A stretch of 64,000 nt of DNA, from positions 9,486,001 through 9,550,000 of the forward strand of contig JANTQA010000029.1 of NCBI GenBank assembly GCA_027625915.1. Reading direction: 5' to 3'. Source of the DNA: Anaeramoeba flamelloides. Lineage: Eukaryota > Metamonada > Anaeramoebidae. Each line of letters starts with the position of its first letter. Within the stretch, counting starts at the first letter, position 1. The position numbers were made by a program, and so were the translations under genes. The notes beneath the pieces were generated by a model. That model saw nothing but the letters and a program-made list of their open reading frames with translations. It ran no database searches and had not been told where the DNA came from. Below are positions 12,522 through 24,890 of this stretch, piece after piece.

Positions 12522-14189
12522 TTGTAAATATTAAATTATAATAAAAAAAAAAAAAACAAGGGTAAAAAATACAAAATAAATTATAATAATTTAAAAATTT
12601 CTGATTAATAACAAATCGAAACCAAATTATTTTTTTGGAGTTTGGTATTCTTGAAAATGTTCAAAATAGTCCAAAAAATAACTGAATTAATTGATAACAA
12701 TAAATTATGAGATTTTTATGAAAATTCGTGTGCCGATGTATCAAGTGACTTGAACGCTTTTTTGAATAAAATTGACTTTTTTTGGACTATTTTTTTTATG
12801 AAAATGAAAAAATATTTTGAGACATAATTTGATCAGTCAACAGGAATTTGATGTTATCGTCAGAAAAAGTTCGGTAGTTTTCTGTTTTTTATCACTACCA
12901 AACATTTTTTCCATTTTTGCAAAAGTTAAAAAAAAAAACAATATTTTTTTCTCTACCTATCTGTTTAAATTCTCCATCTTGAAAAGATCAAGATAAAATT
13001 TTCAGATAATATATTATTAAATCTATTTTAAAAATTTGATGTCTTAACCTCTTTTTTATAAAGAATTTTATAGATTTGATCTAATTTGTTGATCAAAAAG
13101 ATATAAAAGAAAATTATGAAGAGAATTCTGTTTTCTTTTTAAAAAATATTCATAGTAAAAACTGTTTATTGAACTAGACTTTGGTGTTTTCTAATTTTTT
13201 TGGTTGACTATTTGGACTCATTTTTGGAAATTGGGTATTGTCCTAATTTTTTAGCTTTTTTAAAAATTGACAGCAAAACATTTCAACTCTTTAACAATGT
13301 GTAGAATGATAGAGCTGACTGTTGTTTAGGTTGAGTCAATTTCAACTGACTTTTTTTTTCCTTTCTACAAAATCTGTCTTTATTTTAGGATTCTTTGTTT
13401 TCCCAAAAGACTCCAAACCCATTACAAAAAAGAACCAGTCAAATAAATAGAGATCAGTAGTAAAATCTATTTCTTATCAAACCAAAATAGTATTCGCAAA
13501 AAAAAAAACAAGAAAATGAAGTGATAATATTTTACCCTTTCTTTTCCAAAATTGTATAAATCAAAATTGGAATTTATCTCTTAATGAAGGATATTTGTGA
13601 AATGAGAGTGTCTGGATTCTCCAGGAAATTAAAAAAACGACTTCTGAAAATAGTGAAAATTTCGAATTAATATAAAACCAAAGTAAATGATTAAAAAAAA
13701 ATTTAATTATCAATAAATTTTTAATCCTTTTCAAAATTCACCGATCCAAATTTAATAACAATCTGTTTTTAAAAAGCCAAATCGTAAATCCTGAAATTTT
13801 ATAAATCAATGAAATAGATCGATTTTTTTGATCATTTTAAAAATTCTCAAATCTATTCCAATATTGGAGATAAATGATTTAAATTGGTGAGTATCTGTTA
13901 ACTATTGCAATCAGTGATTTTTTTTTATTACTCTCAATCTAACAATGTTAACACTTTTATAAAAGTAGAAATGAAAATAATCACACTCCCAAATCATCAA
14001 AATTAATCTCGAAACTAATTGAAAACACAAAACTCAGTTTTGATCTTTGAATTTTAAAATCAGAATTTTTTTTATCAATTTAAGGATTATCTAAAAAAAT
14101 GCCTCCACGAGGGATGTATTTTAATTTGAGAATTCTTTTTGATTATTTTGGATTATATCTTATTAAGAAAACTATTTGGGAAAACAATT

Positions 14190-14300
14190 TTCCCTTAACA
14201 CCTAAATTACGGGAGTAGGTACATCTTACCATTTTTAAAAATTTTAATTGTGTTAACATTACTGAAAAATATTATTTTAGGGTAATGTATATTGAAACTG
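14190..14300. repeat. Segment inverted relative to 19455-19545
   Basis: The words 'aattgtgttaacattactga' and 'cttaccattttt' read as the reverse complement of 'tcagtaatgttaacacaatt' and 'aaaatggtaa' at 19470-19530. The two segments are about 5.2 kb apart; termini are not resolved. Confidence 0.55.
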
Positions 14301-15198
14301 TATAATCAAAATATTTTGAACTACACTATTTTCTAAAAAAAATGCAAGTAACCCAGAGAGTTCAATCTTGAATTTTTTAATTTTTTTGAATATTTTTCTT
14401 CGTTAAAAAATTTTTGGTTTTATTAAATTTGGTTGTGAATCTAGAATTATGTTGATATGAATCCCCAAAATTAATCAAAGAACAAACCTCTTAAAATAAT
14501 TATACGATTCCGATTTTAAACCATTTTTTTCTATTAGAATCTCAAATAAAAAAGATCACCTTTCCATATAAAATTGTTGAATTCTGGGATGAAAAAAAAA
14601 AAATTTAACCAAAGTCTATTTTAGAACATTTGGTTTCCTTCTTCTTTAACTTCTTAATTTGAATGTGAACCCAAACAATTTTTAAAACCTTGAATTTCTT
14701 GCCCTATTACTATTTATTTATTATTTATTTTACAAAACTTTTTTTTACTAATTTTGCTTTCAAAATTCAATTTTCAAATATTTTTATCAAAAGAAGTAAA
14801 AATAAAGAATAATGTTTCAAAGGATGAAAATAAATCGTAATTCCCACACAATCAACTCATTCCTATTTATTATCATTTTAAAAAACTTTATATTATAAAT
14901 TTCATAATAAAAATTAAATTTTTTCAAATATTTTTATCAAATTAAGTAAAAATAAAGATTACTGTTTCAAAAATTAAAACTAAAACAAATTGAATTCTCG
15001 AAATTGAATAAAATAACAACAAATATTAACTCAATGAAAAAGATATATGGTAAAAATATTGATAATTAGCGTTATGGAAATTTTTTTGAGTTTTCTATTT
15101 TAAGGAATGAAAATACTTCTAAACCAAACCAATATAATCCAATAAATCTAGATTTCTCAAGAGTGAAATTTTAAAAATAACAATTTTTCATTTTACTA

Positions 15199-15393
15199 CA
15201 GTCAGTTCCACTTTGAAGTCACAAACTTTCAACGAAATTTAAGGCGCATAAAAATCTCGAATTAATGCACAAAATTTGGATTTTTTTTTTTACAATTTAT
15301 TTTACTAGAATCTGAATTTTGTGCCTTAATTTGAGATTTTTATTGTGTCTTAAATTTCGTTGAAAGTTTTTTCCTTAAAAGTGAAACCAACTG
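15199..15393. mobile_element. Tc1/mariner-type MITE, family A copy 3
   Basis: 195 bp, CAGTCAGTTCCACTTTGAAG start and AAACCAACTG end, with TA on both sides (15197-15198, 15394-15395). More substitutions than copies 1 and 2, especially at the right end, so probably older. Confidence 0.88.
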
Positions 15394-16409
15394 TAAAGAA
15401 ATACTAGAATTAGATGATTGTGAATGAAAATTGGTTTTCAAAATTCAAATTGATATTTATTTAGAAAGATAACAGTAATTGTTTCTCAAAAATTTATAAA
15501 AATAACAGTTATACTCATCAAAATTAAAAAAAATAAAAACCAAGTAAAGAAGAAGAAATTATATCAAATATTAAATCAATAAATAAATGATTTTTTTTTT
15601 CTTGATCAATTATTTAATTATTAAGGATTTCCATTTTTTAAATTGGTGTGTAAATATAGTATATAGAGATATATTCAATTCTCATATTTATTTAAATTTT
15701 AATGTATTTGATAACTAAATAAACTATCCAATAATAAATTTTACTTAATAAATCCATGAGTTTCAAAATAAAATATAGTAATAGTATATTCTTTGGAAAT
15801 ATCAATTTTTCTTTAATCTAAATGAATTATCAAATTATTTCAAAGTTATTTTTTTTCAAAAGTACTTCATTTGGTTAAACCCTTATATGTCTCAGAATTA
15901 TTCAACTCCACAAAATAAAATCAAATAAAATAAAGGAATTGAGACTCGAATTCAACTTCATAGTACTAAAATGTTTACATTTTAATAATTAGTTCCTGTT
16001 TTCACATATAGTATTAAAATTAACATATTACCTATTAAAAATAGAATCAACTAGAGAAAATGGAAATATATTAATAAAATTTATAGGATTTTTCGATAAT
16101 CAAAATTTCGAAAATTTGACTAACTTCATTAAAAAAAAAAAAATTGAGGGGAAAGAAATAATTTTAATAATTTACATATTATGATAAAAAAAAAACATTT
16201 TTATAGATTTTAAAAAATAAACAAGATTAGGAATCATGTTTTTTTTTTTTTTTTAAAAGTAATACTAATTAGAAAATTATTATCTTTGCTAAATCAAAAA
16301 TAAGAATTAAAAAAAAAAAATAACATTTCCTTTTTTCAGAATTTTTATAAATTGTTTACAAGTCAAACTAATTTTTGGTGTAATTTTTTATTTCTTTATT
16401 TTATAAGTA

Positions 16410-16560
16410 AATTTTATATTAGGAATGAAATTTGTTAGAAAATTTTTAAAACTTTTTTTGTATTTTTATTTTTTTTTAATTAAATTAATTTTCTTTTTTT
16501 CTTTTTTTTTTGTAGAGAAATTTTACAACAAAGATACCAAAGTTGAATTGTTTTGAAATT
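16410..16560. repeat. Possible family G fragment
   Basis: 'taggaatgaaatttgttaga' resembles 'taggaatgaaatatgttgaa' at 49875, in a T-rich setting like the other copies. Short and weak; may be chance in such biased sequence. Confidence 0.25.
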
Positions 16561-17911
16561 CTTTAATAATAGAGTATCAATTTTTTTATAATTTTATATT
16601 TTATTTTATTATACTGAATACTATTTGAATTATAAGAATAAAAATTCCAGATCTATCTGTTCTTCAAAATATTAATTCAAGGGGTTTTATTAAAAATTAA
16701 TACCATTCAACAATATCAAAAAAAATCCAATAATTTATATTTTTAGATATACAAATGAATTCATGTTTATATACTAAGCTAACTTCATCAGTAGGTTTCA
16801 TTTTGAATATTTTATTGAACTAAAATTCCGATTTTGTAATTTATTTGTCAAAATTACAAACTTTTTAAAAATCAAAAGTAATTTTTGACAAATCAAAAAA
16901 TACAAAGAAACATAAATTATCAAAGAGAGATAATAAAAATAATCTCCAAAACTCACGATCAACAACAACTATGACAAAAAATATCTTTAACAATGTTGTT
17001 TTTTGAAATATTTCAATGATAAGAGGGATTATAACCTAATGGGGAAACACTTGTTAATTGAAAATATGAGAAGATGTTATTTAACTTTAAAAAAAAGTAC
17101 AGACTTTAGTGATCAACACATTAAAGAAAAAAAACTCATCCAAATATTCAATTCTTAACAAAAATAACAAATTTAATTCCAAACAGAGGAAAATTGAATC
17201 CAAAATTTAAATCAAGCAAATTCATTTGATCTGTCATTTTTATCAATTTCTTTTTTAAAATCAATAAGTACTTTTTTCAAAGTTTTAGTAATTTTAGGTA
17301 ATTAAGAAAAGATAGCTATTAAACTCATGTGTATTTGAATACTTCCCATTTTTCAAAATTACCAATTTTTGAAGAAACTCATTTTTTTTTTGGGTATTTT
17401 TTTGTTAAAAAAATTTACTTTGAATGAACTTTTGATTGAACATTAAGAATGAAAAAAGTATAAATGCTAACAACAATTTATGGGAAAAAAAAACTGAAAT
17501 ATATATAAAAACTAAACAATTAGTTAAAAATAAAAGGAAAAAAATATACCAAAAACAAAAAAAAAATCATTATTTCAATTTAATATTTTGATTTCTTTTC
17601 CAAGATATATTTGATTTTATAAAATTGAAAAAATATCATACTTTTTAGACCAGTAAAAAAATACTTGAAAATAATTTCTCCAATAAGTCAAATAAAAAGT
17701 TCAAAAATTTAACTATTAAAAATGAAAAAAATAGTATTGAAATTTTTCCTTTTTTGCAATTATCATTAATATCTAATAAAGTTGTAAACGATTTTCAAAA
17801 TAATTGTGTAAATTAATGTTTATTATATGAGTATATTTTAAAAATACAAAATTTAGATTTTTTTTTAAAAAAATTTTCCGAGTCTTTATATATCTAAGTA
17901 TAATATAAACT

Positions 17912-18212
17912 CTTTTTCAAAAATTGTGACTCACCTGAAACGATAAATTGAAAAAAAAAATTATACTTTAATATTCAAGAACAATTAATAACTAAATATG
18001 ATTTGTAATTCTCTTTTAAGTCATTCTAAATCTATAAAATCCTGATATATTAAAAATTAAAAAAAATAAAACCAAAAACTAAAAAAAAGTGAGTCACAAT
18101 TTTTGAAATGAGCATTACCGATTTTTTATTACTGAACTTTCACTGAAAAAAAGTTGAACAACAAGATTTTTTATGAGTAATTAAATCCATTTTCAAAGAC
18201 ATTAGATAGCCG
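17912..18212. mobile_element. Family D repeat, copy 1 (inverted-end element)
   Basis: About 300 bp matching 59275-59580 in the same order and orientation. A left end 'caaaaattgtgactcacc' is mirrored by 'gtgagtcacaatttttg' at 18089-18105, an inverted pair about 190 bp apart. Homology between copies runs a further ~100 bp to the right ('gagcattaccgattttttat', 'aacaacaagattttt'), so the outer right boundary is not the inner inverted word. No coding capacity. A non-autonomous DNA transposon is the likeliest reading. Confidence 0.6.
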
Positions 18213-19454
18213 AAATTTTCTTAGTGATTATTTGTCTTTTCAAAGATCTCTTTTTTTTTTCCTCATGATCTTTTTAAAAAAACAAAAAAAAAGAAAAAGA
18301 AAAACAAAAATTTGAAAAAGCAAAACTAAAATTTGCAAAATTAGAAAAAATGATTCTGATCCAAAAATTTGAAAATATTTTTTGTAAAGAATACTGAAAT
18401 AAACCCTCAAAAAAACTCCCATTAACATTATAAAGTGAGTCAAAATATATGAAAAATAGTTTATTTTCATAACTATAAAAAAGGAATTTCAAAAAAATGA
18501 AATATTTGAACTCAGAAAAAAATAATTAAAAGTCAATTTTTTCTTGATCATATCTATAAATTTTATTACAATTACTTTTTCTTTTTTTGGTTTGATATTT
18601 ACTTCTTCCCTGAATTATTTTTGTTTTGTAAAAATTTTGATTAACAAATTACTTTTTATTTCTCAAGAATTTCCTAAATGAATTTTAAAATCTTATTTTC
18701 CTTTAATTCATCGAATTCTAGTTTTTTTATAAAAAGTGAATATTTTTTTCTAAAATTCCTCTTCAGAAATAAAGATTTATTGGAGAATTTGTTTGATTTC
18801 ATAATTACTATGTATTGCAAAATGAGTAGACAGAATCATCACTTTGAATCTTGATTAAAATTATTTATAAACTTTTCTATTATTTTGAGTTGAATCTTTT
18901 GTAACTATTTTTTGATTCCAAGAATTTAACCCCTTTATTTTAATTTTTGAAATAGGGTTTTTTGTTCTGGCTTTTGTTGAATAAAAATTTTGAAAACAAA
19001 TTTATAACAAAAGGTTTTTTGAATTATAATAAATAGTAATGGGCGAGAAATTCAAGACGATTAATTCTTTAGACCGAGATAAGTTAAGAAGATAAATAAA
19101 AAACAAACCTTCCAAAATAGGTTTTTGTCGATTTTTTTATTTTTCATTCTCTTGTTTTCAACAAATTTATTTGGAAAGGTGATTTTTTGTGAATGGTCTT
19201 CAAAAAGAAAAGATTTGTTTCAAATACACACCTTTTCTGGTCTATTTTTTTGTTTTACCCTTTGATTAATTTCGATCATTCGTATAAACACATTTCTAGA
19301 TCCAAAACCTTATTTAATAAAACCAAAAATTTAATCAAAAAAAATTTTTAAAAAATTAAAAATATTAAGATTCAAATCTGAATTACTTTGAGTTCGTTTT
19401 TCTTTTCATAAATACACTAACGAATGGTATTTGGGTTTCAAATTTTCAATATCT

Positions 19455-19690
19455 GGTGGCACTAAAAAATATTTTCAGTAATGTTAACACAATTAACATT
19501 TTTCAAAATGGTAAAAAATGCCTACTTCCTTAAATAATAGAGCTTTAAGAAACCAATGAAATATTTAATTCTTGTTTATTGTACATTTCTTTGATCATTT
19601 CATGCCTAAGCTTTCAAGAAAAAAGAAACACGGGTTTTATTTTGAAACATAGGTATAACAAGTCTTCATGGTTTATTTTGACATCAGCAC
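19455..19690. repeat. Inverted partner of 14190-14300 followed by family G tail
   Basis: The first 90 bases are the reverse complement of 14190-14300. The rest ('aataatagagctttaagaaaccaat', then 'ttttattttgaaaca') matches 60095-60235 and parts of 34590-34717. Confidence 0.5.
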
Positions 19691-20095
19691 AAATACTTTG
19701 AATTTCTATTTATTAATTTTTTAAAATTCAACTTTAGAGATCCAACAGAAGCCATCAAAAATGAAATCATTCCTATTTTGTTCAAAATTCAAAAATAAGA
19801 AGAAGATTAGCCTCAAAAAAATCAAAAAAAGAAAAAAAAAAAAAATGATTTTTTTGTTGAATTATTATTTGAGTTGTTCAGTTTGTGTTCTCTACCATCA
19901 AAGAATATTAATTTAAATAACAGGAAAGATTGCAGTAAATTAAGATCAAGAAAAAAAGGATAAAATAAAATTTTAAAAAAAAAAAAAAGAAAAGATGATA
20001 AAGAAATGTTCAAGTTCAATAAGTCAACACATTTTTTTAAGTGAACGTAATTAGTTGGTAAAAATAAGAAAAATAAAAAGTTTCAGTTCTTGGAT

Positions 20096-20886
20096 CTATT
20101 TTTTTCTGAGTTTAATTTCACGAGCATCTTGGCAAATAGCACAAGTTACACATGGTCCAGTGACAATACAATCATAAAGGTTGGATTCTTCAAATCCATA
20201 TGCAGATCTGATTTGAAGTCTTGTGAAATATTCAGGTGGCATACCTAAAAGAAAAAAGATTTTAAAAAAAAAAAAAGAAAAATAAGAAAAGATAAAAAAG
20301 AAAAAAAAATTTAAAAAAAAAGAAAAAATTTTAAAAAAAAAAAAACTTACAGAGACAATCACAAATAGTACAGCTTCTTTCGTCAATGTCAGCTTTGTTT
20401 TTAGCCATTTGAATACATGGAAGAATAAGTCCCATAATACATACATTAAAGTCCCCGAAACAAGAAAAAAGTCCTGATTTCCAAATATTAGCCACTTTAG
20501 AATAAATTGTTTGGTTTGGTGGGTTGAGAAAAAAAAAAAAATAAAAAAGAAAAATTTAGTGATTGTTGAATTGAAAGAGGGTTAAATGTAAAAAGTTACT
20601 TTTTGAAGTTAGGTTTGAATGAAAGTAAAAAAAAAAATAAAAAAGAAAAAATGAAAAAGTTGTATTTTAGGTATGAATGAGTTTTCAATTTAAATTAGGT
20701 GAGATTATTTGAATTTCTTGAACAAGACTCTTTGTTTGTTAAGAAACAAATTGTTTTTATAACTTGCTGATCATTAAATTATTGTGTCCCTCAAGAAGAA
20801 TAGCTTGTTTTATTTTTTGTAAATAATTAAAAGAAGAAAATTCTTTATTTTTATTTTGGTCTTTTACCAATTCTAACTACTGTCAT
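20096..20886 (-). CDS. PLAC8-family cysteine-rich membrane-associated protein
   Basis: Small protein of the PLAC8/cornifelin/FW2.2 family, whose members act in cell-size control or metal transport and often sit in membranes; the role here is unknown. Exon 3 (20244-20096) and exon 2 (20494-20351) give IWKSGLFSCFGDFNVC, LILPCIQMAKN, CTICDCLC, LRIRSAYG-like and PCVTCAICQDAREIK, the order of conserved Cys and Gln/Glu positions of the family. They join across a 106-nt intron, TCT|GTAAGT to TTTTAG|GT, phase 1. Exon 2 is preceded by a T-rich tract and a TAAAG acceptor. The start is my inference: a 19-nt exon at 20886-20868 (MTVVRI, donor G|GTAAAA) restores phase and gives 103 residues. Another first exon is possible. 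Family 0.9; first exon about 0.4. Confidence 0.82.
20245..20350 (-). other. 106-nt PLAC8 intron
   Basis: GTAAGT donor and TTTTAG acceptor; on the coding strand the intron is almost wholly T with scattered A and C. Its first bases would read through as a Phe-rich peptide if unspliced. It is the shortest intron in the window. Confidence 0.92.
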
Positions 20887-21864
20887 CTTAAAAAAATTCG
20901 TCATTTAATAAAATTAAGGTAGCTTTACAAAGTTAACCAATGGTAGACCAGATAAAAAAAGTGTCAGTACAATCCTTCTTAAAAGGTAATTGTTTCACAA
21001 TTGATCTTCTCTTTTGAGGTATTGGTATAGTCTACTTTCATATTTTTTTATACCCCATTTTTTATAAACCAATTTTAGAAATTATTAACCCTTCTCAAAA
21101 CAATTCTCTTTCCGCTAATATAAAGATTTTTACAATAAACTTTAATAATCGTGAGAACTTCGACAACAAATTTAAATCAATAGAGATATTTTTGTATTTT
21201 TAAATCTATTTATAAGTTTTTTCATAGAGTGTAAAAAGTAACTATCCATCTCAAAAATAATTTAGATCCAAAAAATAACTTGAAAATATTTATTTACAAG
21301 TTCTAATAACTAATTTAAATTTTATTTTTCTAAAGAAAAAATATTTTTTATTATTTTTCCTTTATTTCAGAAAAAAAGAACTGTTTATTTTATTTAATTA
21401 GAAAATAACGAATAAGTAAAATAAACAAATGGATAATTCTAATTTGGTCGATAAAGTATTAAAGAACTGAAATTGCTGGATTATTTTAACTTTTTCTTTT
21501 TATATATAATTTTTTTTACCTGTAATTAAAATTTTAGTTTATTAACAATTAACTGATACTGGGATTTACTCTGTCAAGTAAGGGTATAAAGTAAAAAATG
21601 TGGTCAAACCGTATTAAAGATCTTAACAAATTCAGATAAAATGAGACAATCACCATCCCAACCAACAACCAATCCAACACACATTAGTCTAAAAGAAAAT
21701 TGTTTATTTATTTTTTTTTTCTTTCTTTTCTTTCTCTTTATTTTATCTGTATTTAAAAATAATTTTTTTTATATATCTTTTTTAAGAAAAGATATCCTCT
21801 CAGTTACAATATTTTCCGCCTTTTAGAGAAAATAAATAACATGTTAACAAATTTAGAATTTCCA

Positions 21865-21960
21865 TAAGTTCTCTAGAGTGCCGTCAAGTAGATAGGTTTT
21901 TTTGTTTTACTTTTATAAATAAGAAGAAAATTTCAAAAAAATTCATTTTATATCTTAAGG
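21865..21960. repeat. Dispersed repeat C, end fragment
   Basis: 'tctagagtgccgtcaagtag' followed by 'ataggtttttttgttttac' matches the end module of copies at 36040-36180 and 47110-47140. Confidence 0.5.
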
Positions 21961-23089
21961 GATCTGTACTTTACTAAAACAAGCCAAATTTTAATATATG
22001 ATATTGATGATATTCTCTACTTATACATAATGTATACGCTGTATGTCAAAAAATTCTCAATTGACTAGAAATCCAAAAAAAATTATTTATTTTGTTTGAT
22101 CAATTTTATTCGATTTTTTCTGTAAACAAAAAAAAGATTAAATTCATTTTATTTCTCAGATTAGAAAAACTTTTTTAACCACCTTTATTGCCATTTACAT
22201 CATTATTATACTATAATAATAAGTTTTTTTACCAGTAATATTAATATAATGAATTTTTTTTTCTTTTTTGGGGTAATTCTTTTGGTTAATTGAAAAAATT
22301 GATTTATTTAACTAATTGAAAGATAATTGTATTTTTTACAGATTATTATTATAATAATTAAAGTTTTAAATTTATTTAATAATTTTACCTAGAAATTTTG
22401 TTTTTGTTGTAAATTGAAATTAGATTTTTCAAAATAATAATTTCTTGAAGAATGTAGGAATTTTGTAATTTTATCCTTAAAATTCATAATCAATTTTTTT
22501 CTGACAAAAAAATCTTTAAATTGTTATAAGGGTTCTTGTGAATTAAACCAAATAATTTATTAAAAAAGTTTTTCACAATTGAAAATTTTTTACAGTTTAT
22601 TTTCGAATTTTTTGATAAAATGAGAAAAATGTTTTTACCAACGTTAAAGAATAAAAATTTTTTTGCTTAATAGATCTAAATTTTATTGATGAAATTTTAT
22701 ATGTGTTTATCATATTTTACATTTTTAAATCACTTATACTTCAATTAGTTTTATTTACTGATATTTTATTTGAAAGATTAATTATTAAAAATAGTAATCA
22801 ATAAGAATTTTTCCTTTGAAATCAAGATTTTCCAACATGAAATTAAAAATATACTCTACCATTTTCAAGAATCAACTTAAATTTTTAAGAAAAATAATAG
22901 CTTACTTTTTTTTACTTTTTATATTGGATATCATGCGGATTTAGGATTTCAACAAAGAGAGTCAAATTAATAAATTGTTTAAATGGGATTTACTCATCCG
23001 TTTCATAAGTTGAAAAATAAATCACAAAAAAAAAAATTTTTTTTTCAAGATCTTTAAAAGTATTTTTATTTATTTTTAAAAAATACTAC

Positions 23090-23240
23090 CCCCTCAAATT
23101 AAAAAAAATACACAAAGGTTGCTTTTCAAGAATTCAAAAGAATTGCTAAAAATCTTTGATTTGACTATATTCTTTGAAATTCTGGAAAATCTAACTATGT
23201 TCTTATCTAATTTTTTTTAAAGAGAACTGTGCTTTTTTTA
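23090..23240. repeat. Dispersed repeat C, fragment
   Basis: 'aattcaaaagaattg', 'aaaatctttgattt' and 'gaaattctggaaaatcta' occur in the same order as at 30660-30720, 36090-36140 and 46930-46990. Confidence 0.5.
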
Positions 23241-23631
23241 TCTTCTTTAAATTTCTTAAATTAATAAAAAAACCTAACAAAAAAGAGATAATTTTGTCAA
23301 ATAACATCTTTTCTTCTTAAAAATTAAAAAATTTATTTTTGGTTTGTTTGGAATAAACATTTTTTCCTTTTTAAATAAAGAAATTGAAAAATAAAAAAAA
23401 AAAAAGTGAAAATAAATTACACTCAAAATTTTTAGTATCATTGCAATTATTTGATACACTCCTTGTCCAAAAACAATTAAAAAAATATAATGAAAAATTT
23501 CAATTTCCAAAATGATTAAAAGAGCACAAAAAAACATATCTTGCACATGTTATTAAATATAGACACCAGAAACTATTTATCAATCAAATGGTTACTTACA
23601 ACTAAGTATATTTGAGTTCTTCTATTTTTAA

Positions 23632-24378
23632 GGGATTAGCGTCTACCAGGGAGAAGCCTAGGATCAAAGTATGTTGTTATTGGAACCTAACCACATTAGT
23701 GTTACATGGTTCAAATGTCTCTAAAAAATCGATTGCAAAGTAGTAATATTTGTTGATCTCATCAATTAAAAATGATCTATGTACAGTAAAAAACCCAAGA
23801 ATTTCAGAAATAAAATCTGAATTTCGCCATAAATTTAAAGGCTTAATTATCATTATTAAGACTACAAAGTCACAAAATATCTTTCTTAAATTTATGGCGA
23901 AATGTAGATTATTTACTAAAAAAACCTTTTTTTTTAAAAAATTAAATAATTAACCAATAAATTATTTTGACAAATTATTTCTCAAATCATGGGAATATAT
24001 TGATGTTACAAGTAGCTTTATCAAAAGCAAACAAAACTAACCAGTCTTTGTGCTTTTATATTGATGATTATTGAGTTAATATTTGAAATTCAAAAATTAT
24101 AAAAATAGTTACTTTTGAGAGTTCTAAATCTAAATTATTAAATACCAGAATACTGTGTTTTGGGTTTCTATTTTTAGATTTGGAAAAGGAATTCAAAAAA
24201 ATTTTTTCAAAATGAAACTTTTTTAATTGTGATCCTTAGTAAAAAATGCAATAATTTATTGTTCAATAAGATTTATAATAGATTTTTTAGAGCTATTTGA
24301 GTAATGGCGCACTTATACCATTTACACCCAATTACAACATACTGTGATTATAGAGAATTCTATGGTGACGCTAATCTC
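23632..24378. mobile_element. Family B TTAA-flanked element, copy 1
   Basis: 747 bp bounded by GGGATTAGCGTCTACC on the left and GGTGACGCTAATCTC on the right, imperfect inverted ends of about 15 bp, each abutted by TTAA (23628-23631 and 24379-24382). Colinear with 39758-40517 along its whole length. TTAA duplication is typical of piggyBac-type elements, but the ends begin GGG rather than the usual CCY, so the superfamily is left open. No transposase; a few short open frames are not conserved between copies. Confidence 0.75.
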
Positions 24379-24890
24379 TTAACTGAGCATAACTTTAACC
24401 AAATATCAATCGTTTTAGAAAAATTGTTCAATTTACAGAAACAAATTACATGTTTCAAAAAATGACTTGTAACAAAAATGAAAAGAAGAAAAAATAATTT
24501 TCTTATTTTACAAAAATCAAAATTATTTTCAAATTGAATGTAAATTGTATCAATAGGATTCTTGAAACTATTTACACTGTGATAAAAATTTTGAAATTTA
24601 GTTTTCAAAACAAAAAAAAGAAAATTGATTTCTTTCCCATATTAACATAAAAAATTAATTTGAATAATCTAAAATGGGGAAATAATGATCAAGAATTCAC
24701 AGAATAATAAAATTTATAAACGGCAAAATGAATAAAAATTGATCAAGAAAAAAAAAAAGAAAAAAATTGAAGAAAATTATTTTTATGTTTATTTTTATTA
24801 TTTCCTAATCTTGATGAACAATAATAAATAATAAAATAATAAAAAAAATAAAAAAATATAAAAAATAAAAAAAAAAAAATGAAAAATTTC

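Larger units (their letters stand above)
12522..20095. other. 7.6-kb gene desert between G-alpha and PLAC8 genes
   Basis: No convincing gene on either strand; the longest open frames are Phe/Lys/Asn simple sequence (for example 18240-18492). It holds mariner-type MITE copy 3, family D copy 1, parts of family G and a pair of inverted related segments (14190-14300 and 19455-19545). The remainder is A/T-rich sequence in which I see nothing else. Confidence 0.65.
20887..24890. other. 4-kb spacer upstream of PLAC8 gene and downstream of MED14
   Basis: Contains a whole family B element (23632-24378) and two family C fragments (about 21865-21960 and 23090-23240). A short relatively GC-richer plus-strand peptide at 21641 (rich in Ser, Pro, Gln) has no splice or homology support. 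Otherwise A/T-rich and empty to my eye. Confidence 0.65.

Noticed and set aside
18240-18492. Two overlapping minus-strand frames encoding Phe/Leu-rich peptides resembling membrane proteins
   Set aside because: The hydrophobic look comes from A-rich plus-strand DNA; both frames share the same bases and neither has splice or start support.
21641-21826. Plus-strand peptide rich in Ser/Pro/Gln
   Set aside because: After about 20 residues it turns into Phe-rich simple sequence, with no donor, no homology and no neighbour to join.
23632-23720. tRNA-like SINE head in family B (an A-box-like start and 'ggttcaaatgtc' resembling a B box)
   Set aside because: Spacing and sequence of the boxes are not kept in other copies, no cloverleaf can be drawn, and the inverted ends with TTAA explain the element better.
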